Shown here: one piece after another, positions 49,750-62,000 of the stretch
Position numbering within the stretch: the first letter of the stretch is position 1
Layout: each line of letters starts with the position of its first letter
NCBI RefSeq assembly: GCF_000002425.4
Contig: NC_037257.1
Span: forward strand, 7,670,533 to 7,734,532
Source: Physcomitrium patens
Taxonomy: Eukaryota > Streptophyta > Bryopsida > Funariales > Funariaceae
Direction of reading: 5' to 3'
DNA: 64,000 bases
Made by a program: the position numbers and the translations under genes
The notes under the pieces: model-generated
What the model saw: the letters and a program-made list of their open reading frames with translations, nothing else
The model's database searches: none
What the model was told of the DNA's origin: nothing

Positions 49750-52122
49750 ATGGAAAACAAAAATAAAAAATTTGAAGGATTTTTGGGAGGAGTTTCTGGT
49801 GGGGATTCTTCTAAAGGACAAGGTATGCACATGGATCCGTCTATTGCTAGTTTGTTTCAAGCCTTCTCATTGTTAATGCAACAACAGCAAAGCAATGATC
49901 GAAAGGAAGCTTTGGCAACCAAAGCATTGCAAGCAGTGGTCAATAAAATTGATCAATTTGATTGGAGGAATATTTCAAGGTATTTAAGATGTTATGTTCG
50001 TGAAATGGAATTAAATCGGGTTTCTGAGAAGAAAATGGTTGCACTATTTGGACTTGCTACGAAATCGGAGATAAGAAACCACATTACATCGATTACGGAT
50101 CGTTGTGGGAATTCATGGGAGGATTTTTCACATGCATTGAAAGACGAATATTTCTTGGAAGATGCTGATCACGTTACTAAGAAGCTGTTTTTGGGATGGA
50201 TTGAACAGCCCAATAAGAACTTGCAAGCAACAGAGCTACTAAAGGAATTTGAGAGGCAGTACTCTCAATTATCGAAGGTAGAAAAATTGACATTGGAGCC
50301 GAACAAAGTTGATCTATTTCTTCAAGCTGCTGATGGAGAATTGCAAGAAAAATTAGAAACCCTTCTTGAAGACAAAGAAGAAGATGAAGGATTGACAACG
50401 AAGTGGAAGAACGTTGAAGATGCGGTAGGGTTGCTTACAAAAAAAGAAAGGAGGAAGGATAGGAGCAATATTCCAAAAACAGTACAAGCACCCAAAGCTC
50501 CAGTACGTACAACACCACCGACAATGCCTACAGTTCAACCTTCGACATCCTTGTCAAAGAAAGCAGATATGGGTATGGAAGAAATTATACGAGGAATACG
50601 AGATCTTCAAATCAAATTGGCAAGACTTGAAGAGAATACTTCTATAAAAAATTTGAAGAATGTTTCAAAATAAGGATATGTACAAAGATGCATTTGGTGT
50701 GATGATGCTTCACACACTAGAAAAGATTGCAATGAATTTAATAATAAGATACGGCAGGGAATTATTTGCTGGAAAGATGGGAAGATAGCATTGATAGATA
50801 GGGAGGATCTTCTTCAAACCAATTTTGGCAAGGGAGAAATGAGAGCATTGGTTCAAGATTACTTAAAAGAGCATGAAACAGTAGTACGAGAAAGTGCAAG
50901 TTATGGTGCTAGAGTAGATGATGAAATTGGTAGAAGTACAGAAACTAGTGAGTTTTGGGCTTCTGCCATTTCTACAATGCAAGAAGGGAAATTACCTCGA
51001 GAAGCGTTATTGAGAACTGCAGCTACAATACGAGGAAGAACAGGTTGGGAGGATCCTGTTGAGTCTCTTTCAGTTCATGCATATATTGCTAAGAGCCAAC
51101 ATGAAGCTTTGATGGAAGAAAAGAGACGAGGAAATTTTGATGATACTAGAGAAGGAAATTCTTTTAAGAGGCAAACTCGAGGAGACAAGGCTCGGGAGGC
51201 AGCTTCACAAGAATTGCCTGTAAAGGATACCTCAGCATCATTGGGAGAAAAAACAACGGAGACAAAAGATAAGGGCAAATCAATTGCTTATAAGCTACTT
51301 TCTGACATTGAAGCGGCAACAAATTTGAAAGGGATGTTGGAAGAACGTATATTAAACGCTAAGGTGGAATTCACATTGAAAGAAGTCTTGGAAATTGCAA
51401 AGAAGGAGTTTTATGATGTTATCATTGACAGCATTAAGCGAAAGAGGCAATTAATGAGCAAAACTGGAATGAGTCAAGCTATTGATGCAAGAATATGTAG
51501 AGATGAAGAAGAGATTGATATTGGTTACAAGCAATCAATAAATGAAAAGAATGGGTATAATCAGCGAGTACGTTTTGAAGATTCTAGTGACAAGGAAATG
51601 GGAACTTTGAGCCATTATACTCGAAAGCATTGGGCAAGAGCAACTACTGAGGTATTGGTGAAGGTAGGAGATATAGAAGAACCAATAGTTGCCTTGGTGG
51701 ACCATGGTTTTGAAATAAATCTCATGTCTAAAGATCTTTATAAGAAGCAAAAATGGCCAATTGATATGGAACATGGATGGGCAATACGAGCAGCTAATAA
51801 CACACGAGGCGAATTATATGGAGCTTGTCCAGATGTCAAAATTCGGATTGGGGATGTTGCGACGGAGCAACATTTCTTCGTTCAAGATACAACGTCTTAT
51901 CCGTTGATTTTAGGACAACCTTATATCACGGCAACACGGATGGAAACAAAAGTACTTGACGATGGTTCTGCTTATGCAAGGGTACGGAGCGAAGATGGGA
52001 GGAAAGCTGTACAATTTCTAACAGTACCTCCTAACCATGAACGGAATCGAGATAGGTTGAGGGAGAAACCATTGCCAAAGATTGTTGAAGGATTTAAGGA
52101 TTTTGGAGAAGTACCACTGTAA
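49750..52122 (+). pseudogene. gag-protease of the inner element, one internal stop
   Basis: One frame of about 790 codons from the ATG at 49750, interrupted only by TAA at 50671-50673 (CAA in the outer copy). Order: gag capsid (about residues 40-250), Pro/Thr-rich linker, zinc knuckle CIWCDDASHTRKDC just after the stop, a linker absent from the outer copy, and a retropepsin. The protease has VALVDHGFEINLMSK (DHG in place of DTG/S) and YPLILGQPYI. The frame ends at TAA 52120-52122, overlapped by the pol frame. Confidence 0.9.
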
Positions 52123-55100
52123 AGCGAGATTATGGAGGTACAAAAGAGGAGGTACTCTCGCGAGATAAAGGTGCTTTTGATGCGAGTTTTATTGATATAT
52201 TGGAGAATGGAAATAATATGTATAAGAAAGTTGATGATTTTAAAAGAAAAGAAAGAAAAAGATTATATGATATTGAAGGACAGTTACGCAAGATAGGTAC
52301 ATTGCAAGATGATGAGAGGATTTTGGGTGTTTATGAAGAAAATGGGCTGGAAGATTCATTGGAATTGATTACATCTATTGGGTTAGGGAATAATGATAAG
52401 ATTGTTGAGATTCATTCGAGAGAGGTTTATACCATGCTTGAATCTTTTCAAGCACCAGAAGTCACAGTAGAGACGAGATATAAAACGGCAGATAAGAAGG
52501 TAAAGCCTGTTGCCGGACCATTACCAGAGGATTCTAAAGAACAAATGGGAGAAGCATCAAAAGAAGCAAGTTTAAGAGATCCAATGAGTATTGGACATCA
52601 GTTTACTGAAGAGACTTTTGAAGAATTGAAGATTGGTTCTGATGGTTTTTTATTACCGGAGGAAATTACTTGCTTCAAAAAGATGTTGGCTAAACAAGGT
52701 AGATCGTTTGCCTTCGAATCTCATGAAATTGGGTGTGTGGATCCAAATATTATAACACCTATGGTTATCTTCGCTGTACCGCATGTACCTTGGAATCTAA
52801 GACCGATTCCAGTACCGAGGGTACATTTACCTAAATTGGTCGAACTATTGAAAGAAAAGATAAAGATGAAAATATTAGAACCTTCATTTGCGCCGTATTC
52901 TAGTCGATGGTTTACGGTACCTAAGAAGAATGGGTCACTACGGTTTATTCAAGATATGCAGCCGGTGAATGCTGTAACTGTCAGGAATACAGGAATTGGA
53001 CCTATTGTGGATGAATTTGCTAAGGCGTTTGCTGGAAGGGCGATCTATTCAATGGGTGACTTGTATTCAGGTTATGATCAATTTCAATTTGGCGAAGGAA
53101 GTAGAGATATGACAACGATGAGGACACCACTTAGATTTGTTAGAATGTGCATTCTTCCTCAAGGCGCGACCAACTCGGTTGCACATATGATGAATGGGAT
53201 GAATAAGGTATTGAGAGATTTTATTCCGGAAAAGACTATGCCTTTTTTGGATGATGTTCCTATAAAAGGGTGCAGAGAAGGAGACAAAGATGAAACTTTA
53301 GATACGAGGGGGTGTCGCAGATATGTTGTTGATCATATACAAGATTGTGAAAAGATTTTAACTCGGCTTGGAGAAGTTCATCTTACATTATCGGGTATGA
53401 AGTCCGTATTTGGAGTGCGAGAGGTTGTAATTGTTGGACATTTATGCGGATCTTACGGAAGAAAATCAGATCCGACTAAAGTTGATGCAATTGGAAGGAT
53501 GAAAGAGGATTGTGATTCTTTAACAGAGGTTCGCAGGTTTTTGGGTGCATGTGTATTTTATCGAATCTGGATCCCTCATTTTGCTCACATAGCGGATCCA
53601 TTATATGAACTGTTACGCAAGAGTTACCGATTTAAATAGGAAGAAAGGCATATTCAGGCAATGCAAAGATTGAAGAAATTATTGATGTCACCTCCAATAT
53701 TGAGGAAGGTTGATTATAAGTACAATAGACCAGTGATTCTTACTGTGGAGGCTAGTCCAATTGCCATTGGATGGGCTGTGGGTCAAGATGATTCCAGTGG
53801 GGATAGATTTGCAGTTCTGTTTGGGGCTAAAGTTTTAAGTATTCGTCAGCGTGCATATTTGCAAGTCAAAAGAGAACTTTGGGGAGTCATTTCGGCTATG
53901 AAAGCTGAAAAGGATTATTTGATTGGGGCAGCAGTAGTAATTGAAACAGACTGCTTGCCATTGCTTGGAATGATTATTAACTGTTCAACACCAGATATTG
54001 TAATGTTCAGATGGATTGCTTATATTAAGTCACTAAATCCAGAATTTAAGCATCTCACTGGAAAGGACAATTTAGTAGGAGACATGCTATCTTGAGCAAG
54101 ATATGAGAGGGAGGACGAAATGGTTGAAGACATTGATGATGTCGGATTGAAATTCTATTCAATATCAAATCTCAACAGAGAAGACAAGATATTTCTTGAA
54201 GAATCTTATGAAGGAGAATTATTGGATATTGGTCATTATTTGAATACCTTGTCTATGCAGGGGAATTGGTCTACAGAAAAATTCAAACAAATAAGAAAAA
54301 AAGCATATGGATTTTTACTTCGAAATGGATTCTTATGGAAGAGACCGAAGAAAGGAATTGGGATGCCACAACGAGTGATAGGCAAAAGGGAAGAAAAACT
54401 AAAATTATTAAAGGAGTTCCATGATAGTTTATGGGCAGGGCATAGAAGAATCTGGGCTACTTTTGCTAAATTCAAGGAACGATATTGGTGGAAAAATATG
54501 TGTCGAGATGTACTCTCATTTGTAGAGTCATGTGAAATCTGTCAATCGTATTCTAATATCCGACATCGAGATGGTCTTCATCCTACGTATCCTCTGGCTA
54601 TTCATTTTAAATGGGTTGTTGATTTGGTTATTATGCCGGTTGGGTTATGGCAGATGAGATATTTGGTTTTAGCTCGTGAAGATTTATCAAATCTAGTAGA
54701 AGGAAGAGCATTGAGGACAAAATCTACAGAGGGGATTTGTAGGTTTTTGCTTGAAGATGTCATTTGCCACTACGGATGCGTAGGAAAAATCACTGCAGAT
54801 CGTGGAGAATTAAATGCACAAGAAGCTCGTAAGTTCTTTGAAAGATGTGGAGTTAAACTATCACTAACTACTGCTTATAATCCAGAAGGGAATGCAAAAA
54901 GCGAATGCGGTCACCCACCTATTGTGAAAGCATTAGTTAAAGCTTGTAATGGAAAAGTTAAAGAGTGGCGACGGCTTTTCTCATTTGCATTATGGGCTGA
55001 TCGAACAACACATAGTTCGGTGACAAGATATATGCCAGTAGAACTTATGACAGGTCAAAAACCAATTATGCCGATTGAAGAAAAGGTACTTACTTAGAGT

Positions 55101-55598
55101 ATGCTACCATGGGAAGATGGATTGACAAGAGAAGAACTTCTGGCTATTAGGATTTGACAATTGGAGCAAAGAACGGAAGATGTCCAGATAGCATTGGAAA
55201 GGTTAAAAAGAGCAAGGTTACAAAACAAGGCGCGATTCGATAAGCAACATCGATTGAGACCAAAAGCAATCGAGGAAGGTGACTGGGTACTTGTTTATGA
55301 CAATAGTCTGGATAATCAACATAGTACTTTGCAGAAATTTTCAAAACGTTGATTTGGACCATATGTTGTAACAACTGTTCATGATAATGCGACTTACTCA
55401 TTACGGGAGTTAGATGGTACAAAATTGAAAATACCAATTGCAGGGAAGCGAGTAAAAATATTTAAACGAAGACACGCAGAGATGAATATGAAAGACCTTA
55501 ATGAAGGTACAGAGATTCCGCAGCAAGAAGATGAAAGTGATATGGATAATGAAGGTGATGAAGACGAACTGGACAAAGACGTAGGGGATATATTCTGA
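52107..55598 (+). pseudogene. pol (RT, RNase H, integrase) of the inner element
   Basis: Lies in the -1 frame relative to gag-protease and is open from before the protease stop. RT words: FAPYSSRWFTVPKKNGSLRF, DLYSGYDQ and the catalytic MPFLDDVP (FLDD). RNase H region 53640-54095. The integrase zinc finger has H-x4-H and CEIC. Its core has VVDLV, TADRGELN and NAKSE with 34 residues between the last Asp and Glu. A GPY module follows at about 55355-55440, then an acidic tail without a chromodomain. Stops: TAG 53637, TGA 54093 (shared with the outer copy), TAG 55095, TGA 55155 and TGA 55350. Confidence 0.9.
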
Positions 55599-55648
55599 AT
55601 CAAACAGCAATTGGGTAAATTGGTGCATACCAGAGGATGCACAGGTTC

Positions 55649-55660
55649 AGAGGGGGTGGA
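55649..55660 (+). other. Polypurine tract, inner element
   Basis: AGAGGGGGTGGA lies directly against the 3' LTR at 55661. The identical tract is at 62543-62554 in the outer element. Confidence 0.85.
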
Positions 55661-57011
55661 TGTCGTGTTGTAACATGAGTATACAGTGAAAATAAAAAAA
55701 AAGGAGAATTTTATTAATATTCAGTTACCTCGAATATTGGGAGCATCAACCAATTCCAGTACAAATACTGAGTGGTCAGGTTCAGTCACTCCGTTACAGT
55801 CAGCCGGGGCATACTGAAATGCTCCATTCGATTCCAATAACGGGAGTCAGCAGGAAGAGAAGGACCAATTCACACGATGGGTTCGAGGAGCCAATTGGAT
55901 CCAATTTCGATAATCCAATCCGGGTCCTCTTATGCAATATGAGACCTGAATTGGCTGGTCAACCCAATGCAGTCTAATTACGGGAAATCCAGGTCTTACT
56001 ACGGGTCTTAGCCAATCTGACGCGAGGACCAATTTGACCCAATTACGGGAACATCCAGGTTACTACGGGCATCTTTCCCAATATAGGACCTGAATTGGTC
56101 GGGCGGCTCAATGTGGTCCCGATTACGGGGTTCGATTCTGTTTCAGGCTGTCTTGTTCTCTGTGCCGTTTCAGGGAACGTTGTTTTCGGTAAATGGATTT
56201 CTTAAAGGTAAAAACGGAGGAGAAAGCTTGACAGCGGGAGCCAATTTTGGATCCAAGCTTGAGGTGGGAGCCAATTCCGGATCTAAGACGGAAGATTGAA
56301 GAAATTCAGAGGATAAGGTTAGGGGGGGATATAGTTTTGAGGGGGGAGGTTTTTTTTTCGGGAGAATCGAGGGGGGGAGCGAGTTTTCAAGCTTTTGCAA
56401 GGTTACCAGTTCGGTTTTTCATTGGAGGTTTTTGGAAGATCAAGGGAATTAGAGAGAGGAGCTTCTTGCTTTGAGTCGGGGAAGGAAAGACATAGAATTT
56501 GGATTTTTCTTCTTCGTAGAGTTATGGGAAGACTGAGGCAATCGCTGCTGAAGTCAGTGTTGTAATGGTGAATCGGGATTTTTAAATGAAGTGGGTTTGA
56601 ATACTCTTGACTGTTTTGTAAAATCGAGTTACGTCTATGATTGAAGGATTAAAAAGGTGTCTATAGGATTGAGTATGCGGAGTGAATGAAATTTATTGGG
56701 TTAATCTAACAAGACAGTCAGTGGATACAAGATCGTAAGTACAAAGGGGTATTGAAGATTAACAGTTTGGGTTGTTCGGGGTTCTCTGTAATGTCTAGAG
56801 ACCTATCGGCTAGAAAAAAAAAAAAAAAAAAAAAAAAGACTTCGACAAGCAGTCGAAGAGCATCCGTATAGATTTACGGTACATTGTTGCAGTCGTTTAT
56901 ATTCCAGCAGTCAAAAACTGATAGACTGCTTGACTATCGGCAAATCTCCATACTACCTTCTACAGCCAGACGCCCGGCGCGTTCTCGAGCAGGAAAGCAC
57001 GTAATACGACA
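55661..57011 (+). repeat. Inner element 3' LTR
   Basis: A close match to 48330-49679, of the same subtype. It ends at AATACGACA immediately before the CCAG target copy. Confidence 0.95.
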
Positions 57012-57015
57012 CCAG

Positions 57016-57049
57016 CGCGTTCTTGAGCAGGAAAGCACGTAATACGACA
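57016..57049 (+). repeat. Outer element 5' LTR, terminal 34 bp after the nested insertion
   Basis: CGCGTTCTTGAGCAGG...AATACGACA. This completes the LTR that begins at 47052. It is followed by AAAG and the outer primer site at 57054. Confidence 0.93.
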
Positions 57050-57119
57050 AAAGTGGTGAACCCGACGTGAAAGTTTGAAGTGGAAGGTATTGGATTTCGG
57101 TTGATTTTATCTTTATTTT

Positions 57120-58202
57120 ATGGAAAACGAAAATAAAAAATTTGAAGGATTTTTGGGAGGAGTTTCTGGTGGGGATTCTTCTAAAGGACAAGGTATGCAC
57201 ATGGATCCGTCTTTTGCTAATATGTTTGAAGCCTTCTCATTATCAATGCAGCAACAACAAAGCAATGATTGAAAAGAAGATTTGGCAACCAAAGCATTGC
57301 AAGCAGTGGTCAATAAAATTGATCAATTTGATGGGAGGAATATTTCAAGGTATTTAAGATGTTATGTTCGTGAAATGGAATTAAATCGGGTTTCTGAGAA
57401 GAAAATGGTTGCACTATATGGACTTGCTACGAAATCGGAGATAAGAGACCACATTACATCGATTACCGATCGTTATGGGAATTCTTGGGAGGTTTTTTCA
57501 CATGCATTGAAAGACAAATATTTCTTGGAAGATGCTGATCGCGTTACTAAGAAGCTGTTTCTGGAATGGATTGAACGGCCCAATAAGAATTTGCAAGCAA
57601 CAGAGCAACTAAGAGAATTTGAGAGGCAGTACTCTCAATTATCAAAGGTAGAAAAATTGACATTGGAGCCGAACAAAGTTGATTTATTTCTTCAAGCTGT
57701 TGATGGAGAATTGCAAAGGAAATTAGAACTTCTTCTTGAAGACAAAGAAGAAGATGAAGGATTGACAACAAAGTGGAAGAACGTTGAAGATGCGGTAGGG
57801 TTGCTTACAAAAAGAGAAAGGAAGAAGGATAGGAGCAATATTCCAAAAACAGTACAAGCATCCAAAGCTCCAGTACGTACAACACCACCAACAATGCCTA
57901 CAGTTCAACCTTCGACATCCTTATCAAAGAAAGCAGATATGGAGATAGAAGAAATTATACGAGGAATGGAAGATCTTCAAATCAAATTGGCAAGACTTGA
58001 AGAGAATACTTCTATAAACAATTCGAAGAATGTTTCAAAACAAGGATACGTACAAAGATGCATTTGGTGTGATGATGCTTCACACACTAGAAAAGATTGC
58101 AATGAATTTAATAATAAGATACGGCAGGGAATTATTTGCTGGAAAGATGGGAAGATAGCATTGAAAGATAGGGAGGATGGGTTCACCACTTATGTGTTCT
58201 GA
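57120..58202 (+). pseudogene. gag of the outer element
   Basis: Starts at an ATG equivalent to 49750. A TGA at 57270-57272 (CGA in the inner copy) interrupts it early; otherwise it is open through the capsid region and the intact zinc knuckle CIWCDDASHTRKDC. It then runs into the deletion/filler junction and terminates at 58200-58202. Because of that junction, gag and protease are in different frames, unlike the inner copy. Confidence 0.9.
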
Positions 58203-59016
58203 CATTGAAGCGACAACAAATTTGAAAGGGGTGTTGGAAGAACGTATATTAAATGCTAAGGTGGAATTCACATTGAAAGAAGTCTTGGAAATTGCAAAGG
58301 AGTTTCATGATGTCATCATTGACAGCATTGAGCGAAAGAGGCAATTAATGGGTGAAACTGGAATGAGTCATGCTATTGATGCAAGAATATATAAAGATGA
58401 AGAAAAGGTTGATATTGGTTACAAGCAACCAACAAATGAAAAGAATGGGTATAATTAATGAGTACGTTTCGAAGATTCTAGTGACAAGGAAATGGGAACT
58501 TTGAGCCATTATACTCGAAAGCATTGGAGAAGGGCAACTATTGAGGTATTAGTGAAAGTAAGAGATATAGAAGAACCAATTGTTGCTTTAGTCGACCATG
58601 GTTCTGAAATAAATCTTATGTCTAAAGTTCTTTATAAGAAGCAAAAATGGCCAATTGATATGGAACATGGATGGGCAATTCGAGCAGCTAATAACACACG
58701 GGGCGAATTATATGGAGCTTGTCCAGATGTCAAAATTCGGATTGGGGATGTTGCGACGGAGCAACATTTCTTTGTTCAGGATACAACGTCTTATCCGTTG
58801 ATTTTAGGACAACCTTATATTACAGCAACACGGATGGAAACAAAAGTACTTGACGATGGTTCTGCTTATGCAAGGGTACGTAGCGAGGATGAGAGGAAAT
58901 CTGTACAATTTCTAACAGTACTTCCTAACCATGAACGGAATCGAGATAGGTTGAGGGAGAAACCATTGCCAAAGATTGTTGAAGGATTTAAGGATTTTGG
59001 AGAGGTACCACTGTAA
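58177..59016 (+). pseudogene. Protease of the outer element
   Basis: Resumes after the deletion. A stop at 58456-58458 lies just before 58492. The retropepsin keeps ALVDHGSEINLMSK (DHGS) and YPLILGQPYI. The frame ends at TAA 59014-59016, at the same position as in the inner copy, with pol in the -1 frame. Confidence 0.88.
58179..58196 (+). other. Deletion junction with inverted primer-site filler
   Basis: Here about 490 bp present in the inner copy (about 50809-51298) is missing. In its place are GGGTTCACCACTTATGT and one more base. These 17 bases are the exact reverse complement of ACATAAGTGGTGAACCC, which spans the 5' LTR end and primer site in the inner copy (49677-49693). Confidence 0.9.
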
Positions 59017-62000
59017 AGCGAGATTATGGAGGTACAAAAGAGGAGGTACTCTCGCGAGATAAAGGTGCCTTTGATGCGAGTTTTATTGGTATATTGGAGA
59101 ATGGAAATATTATGTATAAGAAAGTTGATGATTTTAAAAGAAAAGAAAGAAAAATATTATATGATATTGAAGGACAATTATGCAAGTTAGATACATTGCA
59201 AGATGATGAGAGGATTTTGGGTGTTTATGAAGAAAATGGACTGGAAGATTCATTGGAATTGATTACATCTATTGGGTTAGGGAATAATGATCAGATTGTT
59301 GAGATTCATTCAAGAGAGGTTTATACCATACTTGAATCTTTTCAAGCACCAGAAGTCACTGTAGAGACGAGATATAAAACGGCAGATAAGAAGGTAAAGC
59401 CTGTTGCCGGACCATTACCAGAAGATTCTAAAGAATAAATGGGAGAAGCATTAAAAGAAGCAAGTTTAAGAGATCCAATGAGTATTGGACATCAGTTTAC
59501 TAAAGAAACTTTTGAAGAATTGAAGATTGGTTCTGATGGTTCTTTATTACCGGAGGAAATTACTTGCTTCAAAAAGTTGTTGGCTAAACAAGGTAGATCG
59601 TTTGCCTTCGAATCTCATGAAATTGGGTGTGTGGATCCAAATATTGTAACACCTATGGTTATCTTCACTGTACCGCATGTACCTTGGAATCTAAGACCGA
59701 TTCCATTATCGAGGGTACATTTACCTAAATTGGTTGAACTATTAAAAGAAAAGATAAAGATGAAAATATTAGAACCTTCATTTGCGCCGTATTCTAGTCG
59801 ATGGTTTACGGTACCTAAGAAGAATGGGTCACTACGGTTTATTCAAGATATGCAGCCGGTGAATGCTGTAACTGTCAGGAATACAGGAATTGGACCTATT
59901 GTGGATGAATTTGCTAAGGCGTTTGCTGGAAGGGCGATCTATTCAATGGGTGACTTGTATTCAGGTTATGATCAATTTCAACTTGCCGAAGAAAGTAGAG
60001 ATATGACAACAATGAAGACACCACTTGGATTGGTTAGAATGTGCACTCTTCCTTAAGGCGCGACCAACTCAGTTGCGCATATGATGAATGGGATGAATAA
60101 GGTATTGAGAGATTTTATTCCGGGAAAGACTATGCCTTTTCTGGATGATGTTCCTATTAAAGGGTGTAGAGAAGGAGACAAAGATGAAACTTTAGATACG
60201 AGGGGGTGTCGCAGATATGTTGTTGATCATATACAAGATTGTGAAAAGATTTTAACTCGGCTTGGAGAAGTTCATCTTACATTATCGGGTATGAAGTCCG
60301 TATTTGGAGTGCGAGAGGTTGTAATTGTTGGTCATTTATGTGGATCTTACGGAAGAAAACCAGATCCGACTAAAGTTGATGCAATTGGAAGGATGAAAGA
60401 GGATTGTGATTCTTTAACAGAGGTTCGCAAGTTTTTGGATGCATGTGTATTTTATCGAATCTGGATCCCTCATTTTGCTCACATAGCGGATCCATTATAT
60501 GAACTATTACGCAAGAATTACCGATTTAAATGGGAAGAAAGGCATATTCAGGCAATGCAAAGATTGAAGAAATTATTGATGTCACCTCCAATATTGAGGA
60601 AGGTTGATTATAAGTACAATAGACCAGTGATTCTTACTGTGGAGGCTAGTCCAATTGCCATTGGATGGGCTGTGGATCAAGATGATTCCAGTGGGGATAG
60701 ATTTGCAGTTCTGTTTGGGGCTAAAGTTTTAAGTATTCATCAGCGTGCATATTTGCAAGTCAAAAGAGAACTTTGGGGAGTCGTTTCGGCTATGAAAGCT
60801 GATAAGGATTATTTGATTGGGGCCGCAGTAGTAATTGAAACAGACTGCTTGCCATTGCTTGGAATGATTATTAACTGTTCAACGCCAGATATTGCAATGT
60901 TGAGATGGATTGCTTATATTAAGTCACTAAATCCAGAATTTACGCATATTACTGGGAAGGACAATTTAGTAGCAGACATGCTATCTTGAGGAAGATACGA
61001 GAGGGAGGACGAAATGGTTGAAGACATTGATGACGTCGAATTGAAATTCTATTCAATATCAAATCTCAACAGAGAAGACAAGCTATTTCTTGAAGAATCT
61101 TATGAAGGAGAATTATTGGATATTGGTCATTATTTGAATACCTTGTCTATGCAGGGGAATTGGTCTACAGAAAAATTCAAACAAATAAGAAAAAAAGCAT
61201 ATGGATTTTTACTTCGAAATGGATTCTTATGGAAGAGACCGAAGAAAGGAATTGGGATGCCACAACGAGTGATAGGCAAAAGGGAAGAAAAACTAAAATT
61301 ATTAAAGGAGTTCCATGATAGTTTATGGGCAGGGCATAGAGGAATCTGGGCTACTTTTGCTAAACTCAAGGAACGATATTGGTGGAAAAATATGTATCGA
61401 GATGTACTCTCATTTGTAGAGTCATGTGAAATCTGTCAATCGTATTCTAATATCCGACATCGAGATGGTCTTCATCCTACGTATCCTCTGGCTATTCATT
61501 TTAAATGGGTTGTTGATTTGGTTATTATGCCAGTTGGGTTATGGCAGATGAGATATTTGGTTTTAGCTCGTGAAGATTTATCAAATCTAGTAGAAGGAAG
61601 AGCATTGAGGACAAAATCTACAGAGGGGATTTGTAGGTTTTTGCTTGAAGATGTCATTTGCCACTACGGATGCGTAGGAAAAATCACTGCAGATCGTGGA
61701 GAATTAAATGCACAAGAAGCTCGTAAGTTCTTTGAAAGATGTGGAGTTAAACTATCACTAACTACTGCTTATAATCCAGAAGGGAATGCAAAAAGCGAAT
61801 GCGGTCACCCACCTATTGTGAAAGCATTAGTTAAAGCTTGTAATGGAAAAGTTAAAGAGTGGCGACGGCTTTTCTCATTTGCATTATGGGCTGATCGAAC
61901 AACACATAGTTCGGTGACAAGATATATGCCAGTAGAACTTATGACAGGTCAAAAACCAATTATGCCGATTGAAGAAAAGGTACTTACTTGGAGTATGCTA

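Larger units (their letters stand above)
48330..57011 (+). mobile_element. Inner gypsy retrotransposon nested in the outer copy's LTR
   Basis: LTRs 48330-49679 (1350 bp) and 55661-57011 (1351 bp), internal 49680-55660. The target was the sequence CCGG near the end of the outer 5' LTR. The left copy CCGG (48326-48329) and right copy CCAG (57012-57015) differ by one G-to-A change. The insert sits 34 bp before the outer LTR's end. Its LTRs form a different subtype from the outer LTRs although the internal regions are close. Several nonsense codons make it non-autonomous. Confidence 0.95.

Noticed and set aside
54093-54095. TGA shared by both nested copies as a selenocysteine codon
   Set aside because: Land plants lack selenocysteine insertion, and the codon lies between domains. 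Read-through or a fixed nonsense mutation is more likely.
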